Source: Pseudomonadota bacterium (GTDB taxonomy: Bacteria > Pseudomonadota > Alphaproteobacteria > Sphingomonadales > Sphingomonadaceae). Taken from it: a DNA stretch of 50,716 bases. The position numbers were made by a program, and so were the translations under genes. A model generated the notes under the pieces. It saw only the letters and a program-made list of their open reading frames with translations. It was not told the DNA's origin and made no database searches. Where the stretch lies: positions 1-50,716 of the forward strand of contig JAEZCZ010000060.1 of NCBI GenBank assembly GCA_023433305.1. The letters are read 5' to 3'. Of this stretch, positions 1 through 9,100 are shown piece by piece; position 1 is the stretch's first letter; each line of letters begins with the position of its first letter.

Positions 1-51
1 GGAGGCGGCGGCGGGGGCGGAGGCGGCGGGGGCGGAGGCGGAGCTTCCGCA
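1..51. repeat. GGC/GGA simple repeat encoding a polyproline hinge
   Basis: A nearly pure tract of GGCGGAGGCGGCGG-type units. Read on the minus strand it gives CCN codons, that is the polyproline stretch of the porin. Such tracts can change length by slippage. It continues past the window edge. Confidence 0.7.
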
Positions 52-728
52 CCGCCGAAGTTGAAGGTCAGGCCGCCCAGAAGCGAGTGGGTCCGCAGCG
101 AAGCCTCGGCCGGTGCGCCGCCGACAGTCTGCATTTCGAGGCCATCGACGTTGAACATCCGGTATTTTAGCGTGACATCGACGTTATCGGATACCGCCTG
201 GCGCAGACCGGCCAAGATCTGCCATGCGAAGCCGCTATCCTTGTCGTCGAGAAACACGCCGGTGTTCTCGAACCCGCGGAGGTCGCTGAAGTTGACGCGG
301 GCAAGTCCAGCGCCGCCACCGACGAAGCCGCTGAGGCCATCCTGATCGCCGAAGTCGAACAGGCCGTTGACCATCAAGCTGAGGGCCTTCGTGGATCCGG
401 CCGCCGGCTGCAATCCGGTGGGAAACGTGATTCCTCCGCTCGCTACCAGAGGGCGGCTTGCATCGAATTCATCCAGGCGAGATTTCTTGTGCGCAACCTC
501 GGCCTCAAGCCGAAAGAGGCCTAGGTCATAGCCCACATAAAGGCCGCCATCGTATCCCGCATCGTTGTTGAGCAGGATGGCGTCATCGACGTCCCCCACA
601 TCAACTTCGGTGTCCTCGACGAGCATCGCACCGAAGTCGCCACCCACATACCAGGCGCCATCGCGCGCGGCGGCGGGTGTCGCCACCACAGCCGTGACAG
701 CGGCCATGCCTAAAATGATCTTCCTCAT
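1..728 (-). CDS. OmpA-like outer-membrane beta-barrel protein, C-terminus off the window
   Basis: The reading frame starts with ATG at 728 and runs off the left edge. It begins with a signal peptide (MRKIILGMAAVTAVVATPAAA), cleaved near residue 21. A barrel-like domain of about 200 residues follows, with alternating hydrophobic strands, glycine-rich turns such as FVGGGAGLARVNF, and aromatic strand ends (LLGGLTFNFGG). After that comes a run of at least 12 prolines, typical of the hinge between an OmpA/Surface-antigen_2-type barrel and a peptidoglycan-binding OmpA_C domain. The OmpA_C domain would lie outside the window, so the family call rests on the barrel and hinge only. The protein should sit in the outer membrane and possibly anchor it to peptidoglycan. 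Confidence 0.75.
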   Translation of the reverse strand, partial: MRKIILGMAAVTAVVATPAAARDGAWYVGGDFGAMLVEDTEVDVGDVDDAILLNNDAGYDGGLYVGYDLGLFRLEAEVAHKKSRLDEFDASRPLVASGGITFPTGLQPAAGSTKALSLMVNGLFDFGDQDGLSGFVGGGAGLARVNFSDLRGFENTGVFLDDKDSGFAWQILAGLRQAVSDNVDVTLKYRMFNVDGLEMQTVGGAPAEASLRTHSLLGGLTFNFGGAEAPPPPPPPPPPPPP

Positions 729-869
729 AAGGTTCCCCTATGTCAGCCACCCGGACAGGTCCCGTCCCGATCCGTGACAAGCGGCTGAATGCCCCCATTA
801 CTCGCAATTTACCCATGTGTTCCGGCCGTCACGGGATTTTCAAAAACTGTGGCTTAGTTGCATCGGTAA

Positions 870-1955
870 TCAGAGCAGAGTCAGCTGGGCGCCAGCAGAT
901 GGCGGCCGAAAGGCGGTGCAGTCGAGTTCGAAGCGTACTTTGCCGATCTTCGCTCTCTTTCGGGCGAGGCGGAAGCGGGCGCGGAAGAGATCGGCCCAGA
1001 TGCCGGCGGGTTTCATCCGGCTGAAGAATGCGGGATCGTTGTCGCGACCGCCACGGATCGAGCGGATGATGCTCATCACCTTGTCGCCGCGTTCGGGAAA
1101 ATGAACCGAAAGCCATTCGCGGAACAGTGGTGCGACTTCGTGCGGCAGCCGGACCGGGATCCAGCCTGCTGAGGGCACGCCGAGTTCCCCGGCGCGCTCG
1201 ACGATGGATTCCATGAATTCGTCAGTGATGGCCGGGATAACGGGGGCCACGGAGCAATGCGCCGGAATGCCCGCTTCAACCAGTTTTCCGAGCGCGGCGA
1301 GACGCTTGGCGGGTGCCGCTGCGCGCGGCTCGAGCAAGCGCGAGAGATGCGGATCAAGCGAGGTCACAGAGATGGCCACGGCCGTCAGCCGGCGTTTCGC
1401 CAATTCCGCCAACAGGTCGAGATCGTGCAGAACCCGATCGGACTTGGTGGTGATAGTGACGGGATGATGCGTTTCCAGACAGATCTCCAGCACCGACCGG
1501 GTTATCCCATAGCGCCGCTCGATGGGCTGATAGGGATCGGTGTTCGTGCCCATCGCGATAGGCTTGGGGCGGTAGCGCGGCTTGGCGAGCGTCTTGCGCA
1601 AGATCTCGGCGGCGCCCGGCTTTGCGAACAGCTTCGTCTCGAAGTCGAGCCCGGGCGAGAGATCGTAAAAGGCGTGGCTCGGGCGGGCGAAGCAATAGAT
1701 GCAGCCGTGCTCGCAACCGCGATAGGGGTTGATCGAACGATCGAAGCCGATGTCGGGCGATTTGTTGAAGGTCAGGACGGTCTTCGGATGCTCTTCGGTG
1801 ACTGTGGTGCGCAGTTTCACCGGCGGACCGTCGAGTAGCTCCATGTAATCGCGCCAGTCTCCGTCCACCTCGCGCTCGGCGAGTCCGAAACGCTGGGGCG
1901 CGCTTCCAGACTGTGCGCCTCGACCCTCGACGGCGGGATTCCTGCGGCGTTCCAT
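870..1955 (-). CDS. PA0069-family radical SAM protein (SplB/Rv2578c-like), LexA-box controlled
   Basis: 361 aa. The radical SAM [4Fe-4S] motif is C81-x3-C85-x2-C88 within RGCEHGCIYCFARP. The N-terminal context (TFNKSPDIGFDRSINPYRG) is typical of the PA0069/Rv2578c family, which is related to spore photoproduct lyase-like proteins. Length is normal for the family and the reaction is unknown. ATG at 1955 lies only 5 bases downstream of a perfect GAAC-N7-GAAC direct repeat (1961-1975), the alphaproteobacterial LexA box. I infer SOS induction and a role in DNA damage. The amidase gene lies upstream on the same strand, 38 bp away. Start choice: the frame opens at 1955 and the box leaves no room for a longer protein or for a clear Shine-Dalgarno, so the mRNA may be nearly leaderless. 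Confidence 0.9.
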   Translation of the reverse strand: MERRRNPAVEGRGAQSGSAPQRFGLAEREVDGDWRDYMELLDGPPVKLRTTVTEEHPKTVLTFNKSPDIGFDRSINPYRGCEHGCIYCFARPSHAFYDLSPGLDFETKLFAKPGAAEILRKTLAKPRYRPKPIAMGTNTDPYQPIERRYGITRSVLEICLETHHPVTITTKSDRVLHDLDLLAELAKRRLTAVAISVTSLDPHLSRLLEPRAAAPAKRLAALGKLVEAGIPAHCSVAPVIPAITDEFMESIVERAGELGVPSAGWIPVRLPHEVAPLFREWLSVHFPERGDKVMSIIRSIRGGRDNDPAFFSRMKPAGIWADLFRARFRLARKRAKIGKVRFELDCTAFRPPSAGAQLTLL

Positions 1956-1960
1956 GGTGA

Positions 1961-1975
1961 GAACATAGAGAGAAC
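1961..1975 (-). promoter_or_regulatory. LexA (SOS) box upstream of PA0069-family radical SAM gene
   Basis: The plus strand reads GAACATAGAGAGAAC, so GAAC-N7-GAAC; the minus strand reads GTTC-N7-GTTC. This matches exactly the direct-repeat operator established for LexA in alphaproteobacteria. It ends 6 bases before the ATG, where a bound repressor would block polymerase. Confidence 0.85.
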
Positions 1976-1993
1976 ATGGGTGAGCTGCAACAG

Positions 1994-3427
1994 CTACTCT
2001 ACGAGCGCCGGGGGAGGTGTGAATGCGCCGATTGCCTCCGCAGCGACCTGAGCGAAGCGGATCGGCGTAAGGTCCTCGCGGTGCGGGCCGATGATTTGCA
2101 GACCGGCCGGCAAGCCGTCGACAAGCCGGCCCGTGGGCATGACCGTTGCGGGGAGATTGGCGACGAGCGCCAATCCCTGCCAGGTGAAGTCCAGATATGG
2201 AGCGGGCTTCCCGTCGATCGTTACGCGGCGGAACAACTGGTCCGAATGGACGCCGCTGCCTTCGGCCATGTGGGGGAAAGCCACCACGGGCACCGCGGGA
2301 CAGAGCAACAGGTCGAAATCACGGAACCACGTGCGCCAGGCGCGAAACAGGTGCTCGCGCTTCTCGGCAAGCTCGAACCATTCACCGAGCGTGGTGCGCA
2401 TGTAGCGCGCCAGCGTGGCGGCGATCCCGGTCTCGTCCTTATCGGCGAGCGCGGCGAAAGCATCGGCTTCCTGAGGAGCGGGGGCGCCGACGATGGCGAA
2501 CAGCACCTGCAGGTAAGTGTCGTAGCTTTCGTGGGGATCGATGGGGAGGGCCACTTCCTCGATCCTGGCGCCGGCATGGCGCAAGTCCGCGATATAGCCT
2601 TCGAGCGCGGCGCGATAGGCGCTGTCGACCCGGTAGGCCCCGTCGCCCATCCATACTCCCACGCGGAAGTCCTGGAGCCGGTCACGCCGGGAAGCGGGCA
2701 GCGGCTCGGCGAGGACGTCCATGAGCAGCGCGAGATCCGCCGCGCTCCGGGCGATCGGGCCGGCCACGCCGAGTTCGGGCTGGCTGAGCATGCCGGGAGG
2801 GGGCGGAATGTGGCCGCGCAGGGGGACAAGGCCGTAGGTCGGCTTGTGCCCGAATACGCCGCAGAAGTGCGCGGGGATGCGGATCGATCCGCCGATGTCG
2901 CTGCCGAGCTCGAACGAGGTGAAGCCCGCGGCGACGGCTGCGGCGGCGCCGCCGGAGGAGCCGCCTACGGTTCTCTCGGGATTCCAGGGGTTGCGGCTGA
3001 TGCCGTAGACGGGGTTAAACGACTGCCAGTCGCTGGCGCCGGCGGGGAGGTTGGTCTTGCCGAAGATGTTGACGCCGGCCTGGCGCAGGAGGGTCACGGC
3101 AGCGGCATCTTCTTCAGGAAAATGCTCCCGTAAGTGCCTGAAACCACACGTCGTTGGCATGCCGGTGACTTCGAAGGAATCCTTGATCGTGATGGGCAAT
3201 CCGGCGAGCGGGCCGAGCGGTTCGCCGCTGGCGCGCTGGCGGTCGACTTCGCGCGCCGCGGCTCGCGCGCGGTCGAAATCGTGGGCCACGACGAGATTGT
3301 AGGTGTCATTGAAGCGCTCGATTCGGCCCTGAAACAGTTCGAACAGTTCCACTGAACCGATCTTGCCCGTTTCGAGCAGCCGAAGCTGCTCGGTGGCGGG
3401 GGCGAAGGCGAGCTGCTGGTCCGTCAT
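1994..3427 (-). CDS. Amidase (amidase signature family)
   Basis: 477 aa, full length for the amidase signature (AS) family. The catalytic triad is visible with family spacing: Lys82 (PITIKDSF), cis-Ser157 in the glycine-rich VGGSSGGAAAAVAAG, and nucleophile Ser181 (SDIGGSIRIPA). Offsets of 75 and 99 residues match fatty-acid amide hydrolase. No signal peptide is seen, so it is probably cytoplasmic. ATG at 3427 has a GGAGAGGA ribosome site. Substrate cannot be told from sequence; AS enzymes also include GatA, but the neighbours are not gatC or gatB. The gene lies between two LexA boxes; the one at 3486-3500 is 59 bases upstream of its start, so it may share SOS control. Confidence 0.9.
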   Translation of the reverse strand: MTDQQLAFAPATEQLRLLETGKIGSVELFELFQGRIERFNDTYNLVVAHDFDRARAAAREVDRQRASGEPLGPLAGLPITIKDSFEVTGMPTTCGFRHLREHFPEEDAAAVTLLRQAGVNIFGKTNLPAGASDWQSFNPVYGISRNPWNPERTVGGSSGGAAAAVAAGFTSFELGSDIGGSIRIPAHFCGVFGHKPTYGLVPLRGHIPPPPGMLSQPELGVAGPIARSAADLALLMDVLAEPLPASRRDRLQDFRVGVWMGDGAYRVDSAYRAALEGYIADLRHAGARIEEVALPIDPHESYDTYLQVLFAIVGAPAPQEADAFAALADKDETGIAATLARYMRTTLGEWFELAEKREHLFRAWRTWFRDFDLLLCPAVPVVAFPHMAEGSGVHSDQLFRRVTIDGKPAPYLDFTWQGLALVANLPATVMPTGRLVDGLPAGLQIIGPHREDLTPIRFAQVAAEAIGAFTPPPALVE

Positions 3428-3485
3428 GGCAATCCTCTCCGATGTCCGGCGCAGGCTAGCAGGGGACTAGCGGAAGCCAAATGGA

Positions 3486-3500
3486 GAACATATATAGAAC
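3486..3500 (+). promoter_or_regulatory. LexA (SOS) box in front of radical SAM-udgX-dnaE2 operon
   Basis: GAACATATATAGAAC is a perfect GAAC-N7-GAAC direct repeat that ends 2 bases before the ATG at 3503. The internal TATATA could be part of the -10 element, so LexA would cover the promoter. There is no space for a Shine-Dalgarno, which suggests leaderless translation. The box is also in the intergenic region of the divergent amidase gene. Confidence 0.88.
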
Positions 3501-3502
3501 GA

Positions 3503-4747
3503 ATGAGTCGCCCCGATTTCCTCCGGAAGCTGCAAATCCTTGCCGACGCTGCAAAATACGATGCCTCGTGCGCATCGTCCGGCACCGCGCGACGCGGTAG
3601 CCAAGGGGGCAAAGGCATCGGATCCACCGAGGGCATGGGAATTTGCCATGCCTACGCGCCCGATGGCCGCTGCATCTCGTTGCTCAAGATCCTGCTGACG
3701 AACCACTGCATCTTCGATTGCCACTATTGCATCAACCGCAAGAGCTCGAACGTGCAGCGCGCGCGGTTCACGCCGCAAGAGGTCGTCGACCTGACGCTGA
3801 GCTTCTACCGGCGCAACTACATCGAAGGGCTCTTCCTCTCCTCGGGGATCGTGAAGAGTTCCGACCATACGATGGAGCAACTGGTGGAAGTGGCCCGCAT
3901 CCTGCGGGAAGAGCACGACTTTCGCGGCTACATCCACCTCAAGACGATTCCCGACGCCGATCCGGGGCTGATCCACCAGGCCGGGCTCTATGCCGACCGG
4001 GTATCGATCAATGTCGAGCTGCCGACCGAAGCGGGCCTGACACGCCTGGCGCCCGACAAGGATGCCCGCCGGATCGAAGGGGCGATGGGCGGGATGAAAG
4101 CTGCCATCGTCCAGGCCCGCGACGAAAAGCCGCGCTTCAGGCATGCGCCGAGGTTCGCGCCGGCCGGTCAGTCGACCCAGATGATCGTCGGCGCGGACGC
4201 GGCGAGCGACGTCGACATCGTCGGCAAGGCGAGCCGCCTTTACGCCGCTTTCGGGCTGAGGCGGGTGTACTATTCCGCGTTCAGCCCCATTCCCGACGCC
4301 AGCGCGGTCCTGCCGTTGAAGCGTCCACCGTTGATCCGCGAGCATCGACTCTACCAGTCCGACTGGCTGATGCGGTTCTACGGTTATGCGCCCGACGAGG
4401 TTGCTCAGGCCACCGAAGCCAACGGCATGCTGCCGCTCGATATCGATCCCAAGCTCGCCTGGGCGCTCAAGTTTCGCGAGCGATTTCCGGTCGATGTGAA
4501 TCGATCTTCGCGAGAGATGTTATTGCGCGTGCCGGGGCTGGGCGTGCGGACGGTCGATCATCTCCTGGCGTCACGACGTCACCGGACGCTGCGGCTCGAG
4601 GACGTGGCACGGCTCACGATCTCGATCGCCAAGGTGCGCCCTTTTATAACCGCGGCGGACTGGCGCCCGACCTTGCTCACCGACCGTGCCGACTTGCGCT
4701 CCCTGCTCGCACCGCGCAGCGAGCAGCTCGAGCTGTTCGCGGCATGA
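3503..4747 (+). CDS. Putative DNA modification/repair radical SAM protein (TIGR03916 family)
   Basis: 414 aa. The N-terminus QILADAAKYDASCASSG is the family hallmark. The radical SAM cluster motif is C69-x3-C73-x2-C76 (TNHCIFDCHYCINR). The C-terminal third (about 331-371) holds a helix-hairpin-helix (LLRVPGLGVRTVDHLLASR), a non-specific DNA-binding unit. In published family definitions this protein almost always occurs with TIGR03915 and is suspected to act in DNA repair; its chemistry is unknown. It starts at the LexA box and overlaps the next gene by ATGA (4744-4747), so it is translationally coupled to the TIGR03915-UdgX fusion. I am confident in the family and not in a function. Confidence 0.92.
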   Translation: MSRPDFLRKLQILADAAKYDASCASSGTARRGSQGGKGIGSTEGMGICHAYAPDGRCISLLKILLTNHCIFDCHYCINRKSSNVQRARFTPQEVVDLTLSFYRRNYIEGLFLSSGIVKSSDHTMEQLVEVARILREEHDFRGYIHLKTIPDADPGLIHQAGLYADRVSINVELPTEAGLTRLAPDKDARRIEGAMGGMKAAIVQARDEKPRFRHAPRFAPAGQSTQMIVGADAASDVDIVGKASRLYAAFGLRRVYYSAFSPIPDASAVLPLKRPPLIREHRLYQSDWLMRFYGYAPDEVAQATEANGMLPLDIDPKLAWALKFRERFPVDVNRSSREMLLRVPGLGVRTVDHLLASRRHRTLRLEDVARLTISIAKVRPFITAADWRPTLLTDRADLRSLLAPRSEQLELFAA

Positions 4748-6183
4748 GCGCCCCGTTTCGCGACAGCCGGCTCCCGGGCGCGTTCTGCGTCCTGCTGCCC
4801 GAAGCCGACGATTTCGAGTTCTGGCGCGAACGGGCCCGAGCGCTCGTGCAGTGCGACGTACCGCCCGACCGGGTTGCGTGGATCGAACCGGGCGGCTCGC
4901 GCGATCTGTTCTCGGGCGGGAGGCGGCGCCTGCCGACACCGAAGGAACCGGCAAGAGCGGTGCGGGCGAGCCGGGCCTTCGTGGAGCTGGCGAAGAGCGC
5001 AATCCTCCATGCCGATCCCGAACGGTTCGCGGTGCTCTATCGGCTGCTGTGGCGGCTCCAGAGCCGACCCGATGCGATGGAGGATCGCGCCGACCCGGAC
5101 GTGCGCCGGATCGATGATCTCGCACGCTCAGTGCGCCGCGACATGCACAAGATGCGCGCCTTCGTTCGCTTTCGCGCGGTGGAAGAGGCGGACGGGACCG
5201 AGCGCTACGTAGCCTGGTTCGAGCCCGAGCATCACATCCTGCGCGCCAACGCCGGGTTCTTCGTGCGTCGATTCACGCAGATGCAATGGTCCATCCTGAC
5301 GCCGAAGGGATCGCTGCACTGGAACGGCGAGACGTTGACGGAAGGGCCGCCCGCGCAACGCTGCGATGCTCCGGCGGGAGATCCGACCGAGGAGCTGTGG
5401 CGCAAATACTATGCGTCGATCTTCAATCCCGCGCGTTTGAAGGTCGGGGCCATGCTCAAGGAGATGCCCCGCAAGTATTGGAAGAACATGCCCGAAACCG
5501 CGCTCATTCCAGAGCTCGTGGCGGGCGCGCAGGCGCGGGAGAGCGCAATGGTCGAAGCCGGCAAGCCGGTGCTGGAGGAAAGGCCCCGGAGCCTTTCGGG
5601 AATCGACAAGGCGATCCATGCGTGCCGGCGCTGCCCGATCGGCCTGCTCGACAACCAGGCGGTCATGGGCGAGGGGCCGCGAAAGGCCGAACTCATGATC
5701 GTCGGCGAGCAGCCCGGCGACCAGGAAGACATGGCCGGGCGCCCGTTCGTCGGACCCGCCGGCCGGGTGCTCGACGCCCATCTCGAGCGCGCCGGGATCG
5801 ACCGGAGGCAGGCTTACCTGACCAATGCGGTCAAGCACTTCAAGTTCGTCCAGCGCGGCAAGCGGCGCCTGCACCAGTCCCCCACCGCAAAGGAAATCGA
5901 CATCTGCCGCTGGTGGCTCGAGGGCGAGCTGGCGATCGTGAAGCCCAGGCTGATCCTGGCACTGGGCGCCAGCGCGGCGCGCGGCCTGCTCGGAAAGACG
6001 GTGAGCATTTCCAGGGCGCGCGGCATCCCGCACGCGATCGAGGATGGCCGTGAGCTGTGGGTCACAGCGCATCCTTCCTACCTGTTGCGCCTCGATGGCG
6101 ATGCGAAGGAAGAACAGGAGCGGCTGTTCCAGGCCGATCTCGCCGCGGTGGCCGAGCGGCTCGCCGAGCTGGCGGACACCTGA
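4744..6183 (+). CDS. udgX: TIGR03915-UdgX fusion: uracil-DNA-binding/glycosylase-like protein
   Basis: 479 aa from the ATG in the ATGA overlap; the frame stays open farther upstream, but that part is a shadow of the previous gene. Residues 1-270 form the TIGR03915 domain, the obligate partner of the radical SAM protein. Residues 285-479 form a family 4-like uracil-DNA glycosylase of the UdgX type: Cys pair C294-x2-C297 plus C388 for an Fe-S cluster, active-site GEQPGDQED (321-329), the inserted loop KRRLH (373-377), and C-terminal HPSYLLR. In mycobacterial UdgX the histidine of the KRRIH loop forms a covalent bond to the abasic site left after uracil removal; the equivalent His377 is present. 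I infer suicidal capture of uracil lesions under SOS control. It is 6 bp upstream of dnaE2. Confidence 0.92.
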   Translation: MSAPFRDSRLPGAFCVLLPEADDFEFWRERARALVQCDVPPDRVAWIEPGGSRDLFSGGRRRLPTPKEPARAVRASRAFVELAKSAILHADPERFAVLYRLLWRLQSRPDAMEDRADPDVRRIDDLARSVRRDMHKMRAFVRFRAVEEADGTERYVAWFEPEHHILRANAGFFVRRFTQMQWSILTPKGSLHWNGETLTEGPPAQRCDAPAGDPTEELWRKYYASIFNPARLKVGAMLKEMPRKYWKNMPETALIPELVAGAQARESAMVEAGKPVLEERPRSLSGIDKAIHACRRCPIGLLDNQAVMGEGPRKAELMIVGEQPGDQEDMAGRPFVGPAGRVLDAHLERAGIDRRQAYLTNAVKHFKFVQRGKRRLHQSPTAKEIDICRWWLEGELAIVKPRLILALGASAARGLLGKTVSISRARGIPHAIEDGRELWVTAHPSYLLRLDGDAKEEQERLFQADLAAVAERLAELADT

Positions 6184-6189
6184 GGTGCC

Positions 6190-9100
6190 ATGCCCGAAAC
6201 GCCGCTCACGCCAGGCAAGCGCCGCATCGAGATCGATCCCGAAACGATAGACGCGCCGCCGCGCGCGCCTTTCGTCGAGCTCGGCCTCGTCTCGTGCTTT
6301 TCGTTCCTGCGCGGCGCCTCCGATGCGGTCGACCTCGTGAGCACCGCGCGCGCGCTCGGCTATGATGCCATCGGGATCGCCGACGCCAATTCGATGGCGG
6401 GCATCGTGCGCGTCCATTCCGAAGCTAAAACGCTTAAATTGAAAGCGGTTATCGGGTGCAGGATAGAAACCGTCGAAGGTCTATCGTTTCTCGCTTATCC
6501 GACCGACCGCACCGCTTATGGCCATCTCTGCCGCCTGATCTCCGTCGGGCGCATGCGCACGATCGACGGGGAATGGCAGGACAAGGGGGTCTGCCACATC
6601 TCGCTCTCGATGCTGGCCGAGCATAGCGAAGGCGTCCGTCTCATCCTGCTGCCTCCCGACGACCTGGCGGCCGAGTTCACGATCGAGGCGGAGAACAACG
6701 TCGTTGCGATGGTGCCAGGCGAGCGACAGGGAAACCGGCTGACCGCGCCGTTCCCCGACATCCTGCCGCGGCTTGCCGAACGGCTTCCGGCGCTGCGCCA
6801 TCTGGCGGCCAGCTATCTCTATCGCGGCGACGACGTGGCCCGGATCGATCGCCTCGATGCCCTGGCGAAGGCAAACGGGCTTTCGCTGCTGGCCACCAAC
6901 GACGTTCATTATCACGCGCCGGAGCGCCGCCCGCTGCAAGACGTGATGACGGCAATCCGGCACAAGACGACGGTGGCGGGGGCGGGGTACCTGCTGCACG
7001 CCAATGCCGAGCGCCATCTCAAGAGCCCGGCCGCAATGGCCGGGCTGTTCGCGCGTTGGCCGCACGCCATCGTGGCGTCACGCGAAGTGGCCGATGCGTG
7101 CCGCTTCACTCTCGACGAGCTGAAATACGAGTATCCGAAGCAGGATTATCCCGACGGCATGACGTCACAGGAGTGCCTGGAGCGGCAAACCTGGGAAGGA
7201 GCAAAATGGCGCTATCCAAACGGGTTGCGCGGCGACATTGAAAAAATACTCAGGAAAGAGCTGGCGCTGATCGGCAAGCTCGAGCTGGCGCCCTATTTCC
7301 TCACCATCAAGGAGATCGTCGACTTCGCGCGCGCGCAGAAGCCGCCGATCCTGTGCCAGGGCCGGGGGTCGGCGGCCAATTCTGCGGTCTGCTTCTGCCT
7401 CGGCATCACGTCGGTCGATCCGACCGAGCAGCAAGTGCTGTTCGATCGCTTCCTTTCGGAGGAGCGCCGCGAACCACCCGATATCGACGTCGATTTCGAG
7501 CACGAGCGGCGCGAGGAAGTGATCCAGCACATCTACCGCAAGTACGGCCGGCATCACGCGGGCTTGTGCGCCACGGTGATCCATTACCGCCCGCGCATGG
7601 CCATTCGCGAGGTGGGCAAGGCCATGGGGCTCAGCGAGGACGTGACGTCATCGCTCGCCCGCACGGTGTGGGGCGGGCATGGGCGCGAAATCGACGAACG
7701 CCATGTGCTGGAGGAAACCGGGCTCGACCTTTCCGATCCCCATCTGCGGCGCGTCCTCAAGCTGACCGAGCAGATGATCGGCATGCCGCGGCATCTCAGC
7801 CAGCATGTCGGCGGCTTCATCCTGACCGACAAGCCACTGGTCGAAACCGTGCCGATCGGCAACGGCGCGATGCCCGAACGCAGCTTCATCGAATGGGACA
7901 AGGACGACATCGACGACCTCGGCATCTTCAAGGTCGACGTGCTCGCGCTCGGGATGTTGACCTGTATCAGGAAAGCCCTCGATCTAGTTGAAAAGCATCA
8001 TGATCGCCGGGAGACGCTGGCGACCGTTCCGCAGGAGGACCCGGCGGTTTACGAGATGCTGTGCAAGGGCGATTCGATCGGCGTGTTCCAGGTCGAGAGC
8101 CGCGCGCAGATGAACATGCTGCCGCGCCTGCAACCGCGCACGTTCTATGACCTGGTGGTGGAAGTGGCGATCGTCCGGCCGGGGCCGATCCAGGGCGACA
8201 TGGTCCATCCGTACCTGAGGCAGCGCAAGCGCATGCGCGAAGGAAAGCCCGGCTTTCGCCTTCCCGGGCCTGCGCCCGAGCACGGCCCGCCCGATGAACT
8301 TTCCTCGATCCTCGATCGTACTTACGGCGTGCCCATCTTCCAGGAACAGGCGATGAAGATCGCGCTCGACGCGGCCAAGTTCACGCCGGCCGAGGCCAAT
8401 CGGCTGCGCAAGGCGATGGCGACCTTCCGTTCGCGCGGCATGATGCACGAGCACGAGGAAGCGATGGTCGGCCGGATGGTCGAGCGCGGCTACGATCCCG
8501 AGTTCGCCCAGCGCTGCTTCAATCAGATCAAAGGGTTCGGCGAATACGGCTTTCCCGAGAGCCACGCCGCCAGCTTCGCGCACCTGGTCTATGTCTCGAG
8601 CTGGCTGAAATGCCACTATCCGGCGGCGTTCGCGGCCGCGCTGCTCAATTCGCAGCCGATGGGGTTCTACGCCCCGGCGCAGATCGTGCGCGATGCGGCC
8701 GAGCACGGGGTCGAGGTGCTGCCCGTCGACGTCAATCATTCGGACTGGGACTGCACGCTGGAGAAACGGGGCGAGACCGTGGCGCTTCGCCTGGGACTGC
8801 GGCAGGTCGACGGCTTGCCCAGGGACGTGGGCCAGCAACTGGTGGAGACACGGCGCGCCGAGGGGCCGTTCCGCGACGTCATCGAGCTGCGCGACAGGGC
8901 AAGGCTGGGCCCCTCGCACATAGAGCGCCTCGCGGCGGCCGATTGCTTCGGCTCGGTCGAGCTGGGGCGCCGCCCGGCCTTGTGGGAAGCCCGCACGATC
9001 GTGAACGCGGCCGAGCTGCCGCTGTTCAGGGCGGCGCGCGAACGCGAAGAGGGGGCGGAACGCGCCGCCACGCAGCTCCCGGCGATGCCGCTCTCCGAAG

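Noticed and set aside
3643..4743. Upstream extension of the UdgX fusion frame (open from 3643)
   Set aside because: It lies wholly inside the radical SAM gene and reads as a low-complexity Arg/Ala shadow; the ATGA overlap at 4744 and the TIGR03915 N-terminus fix the start.
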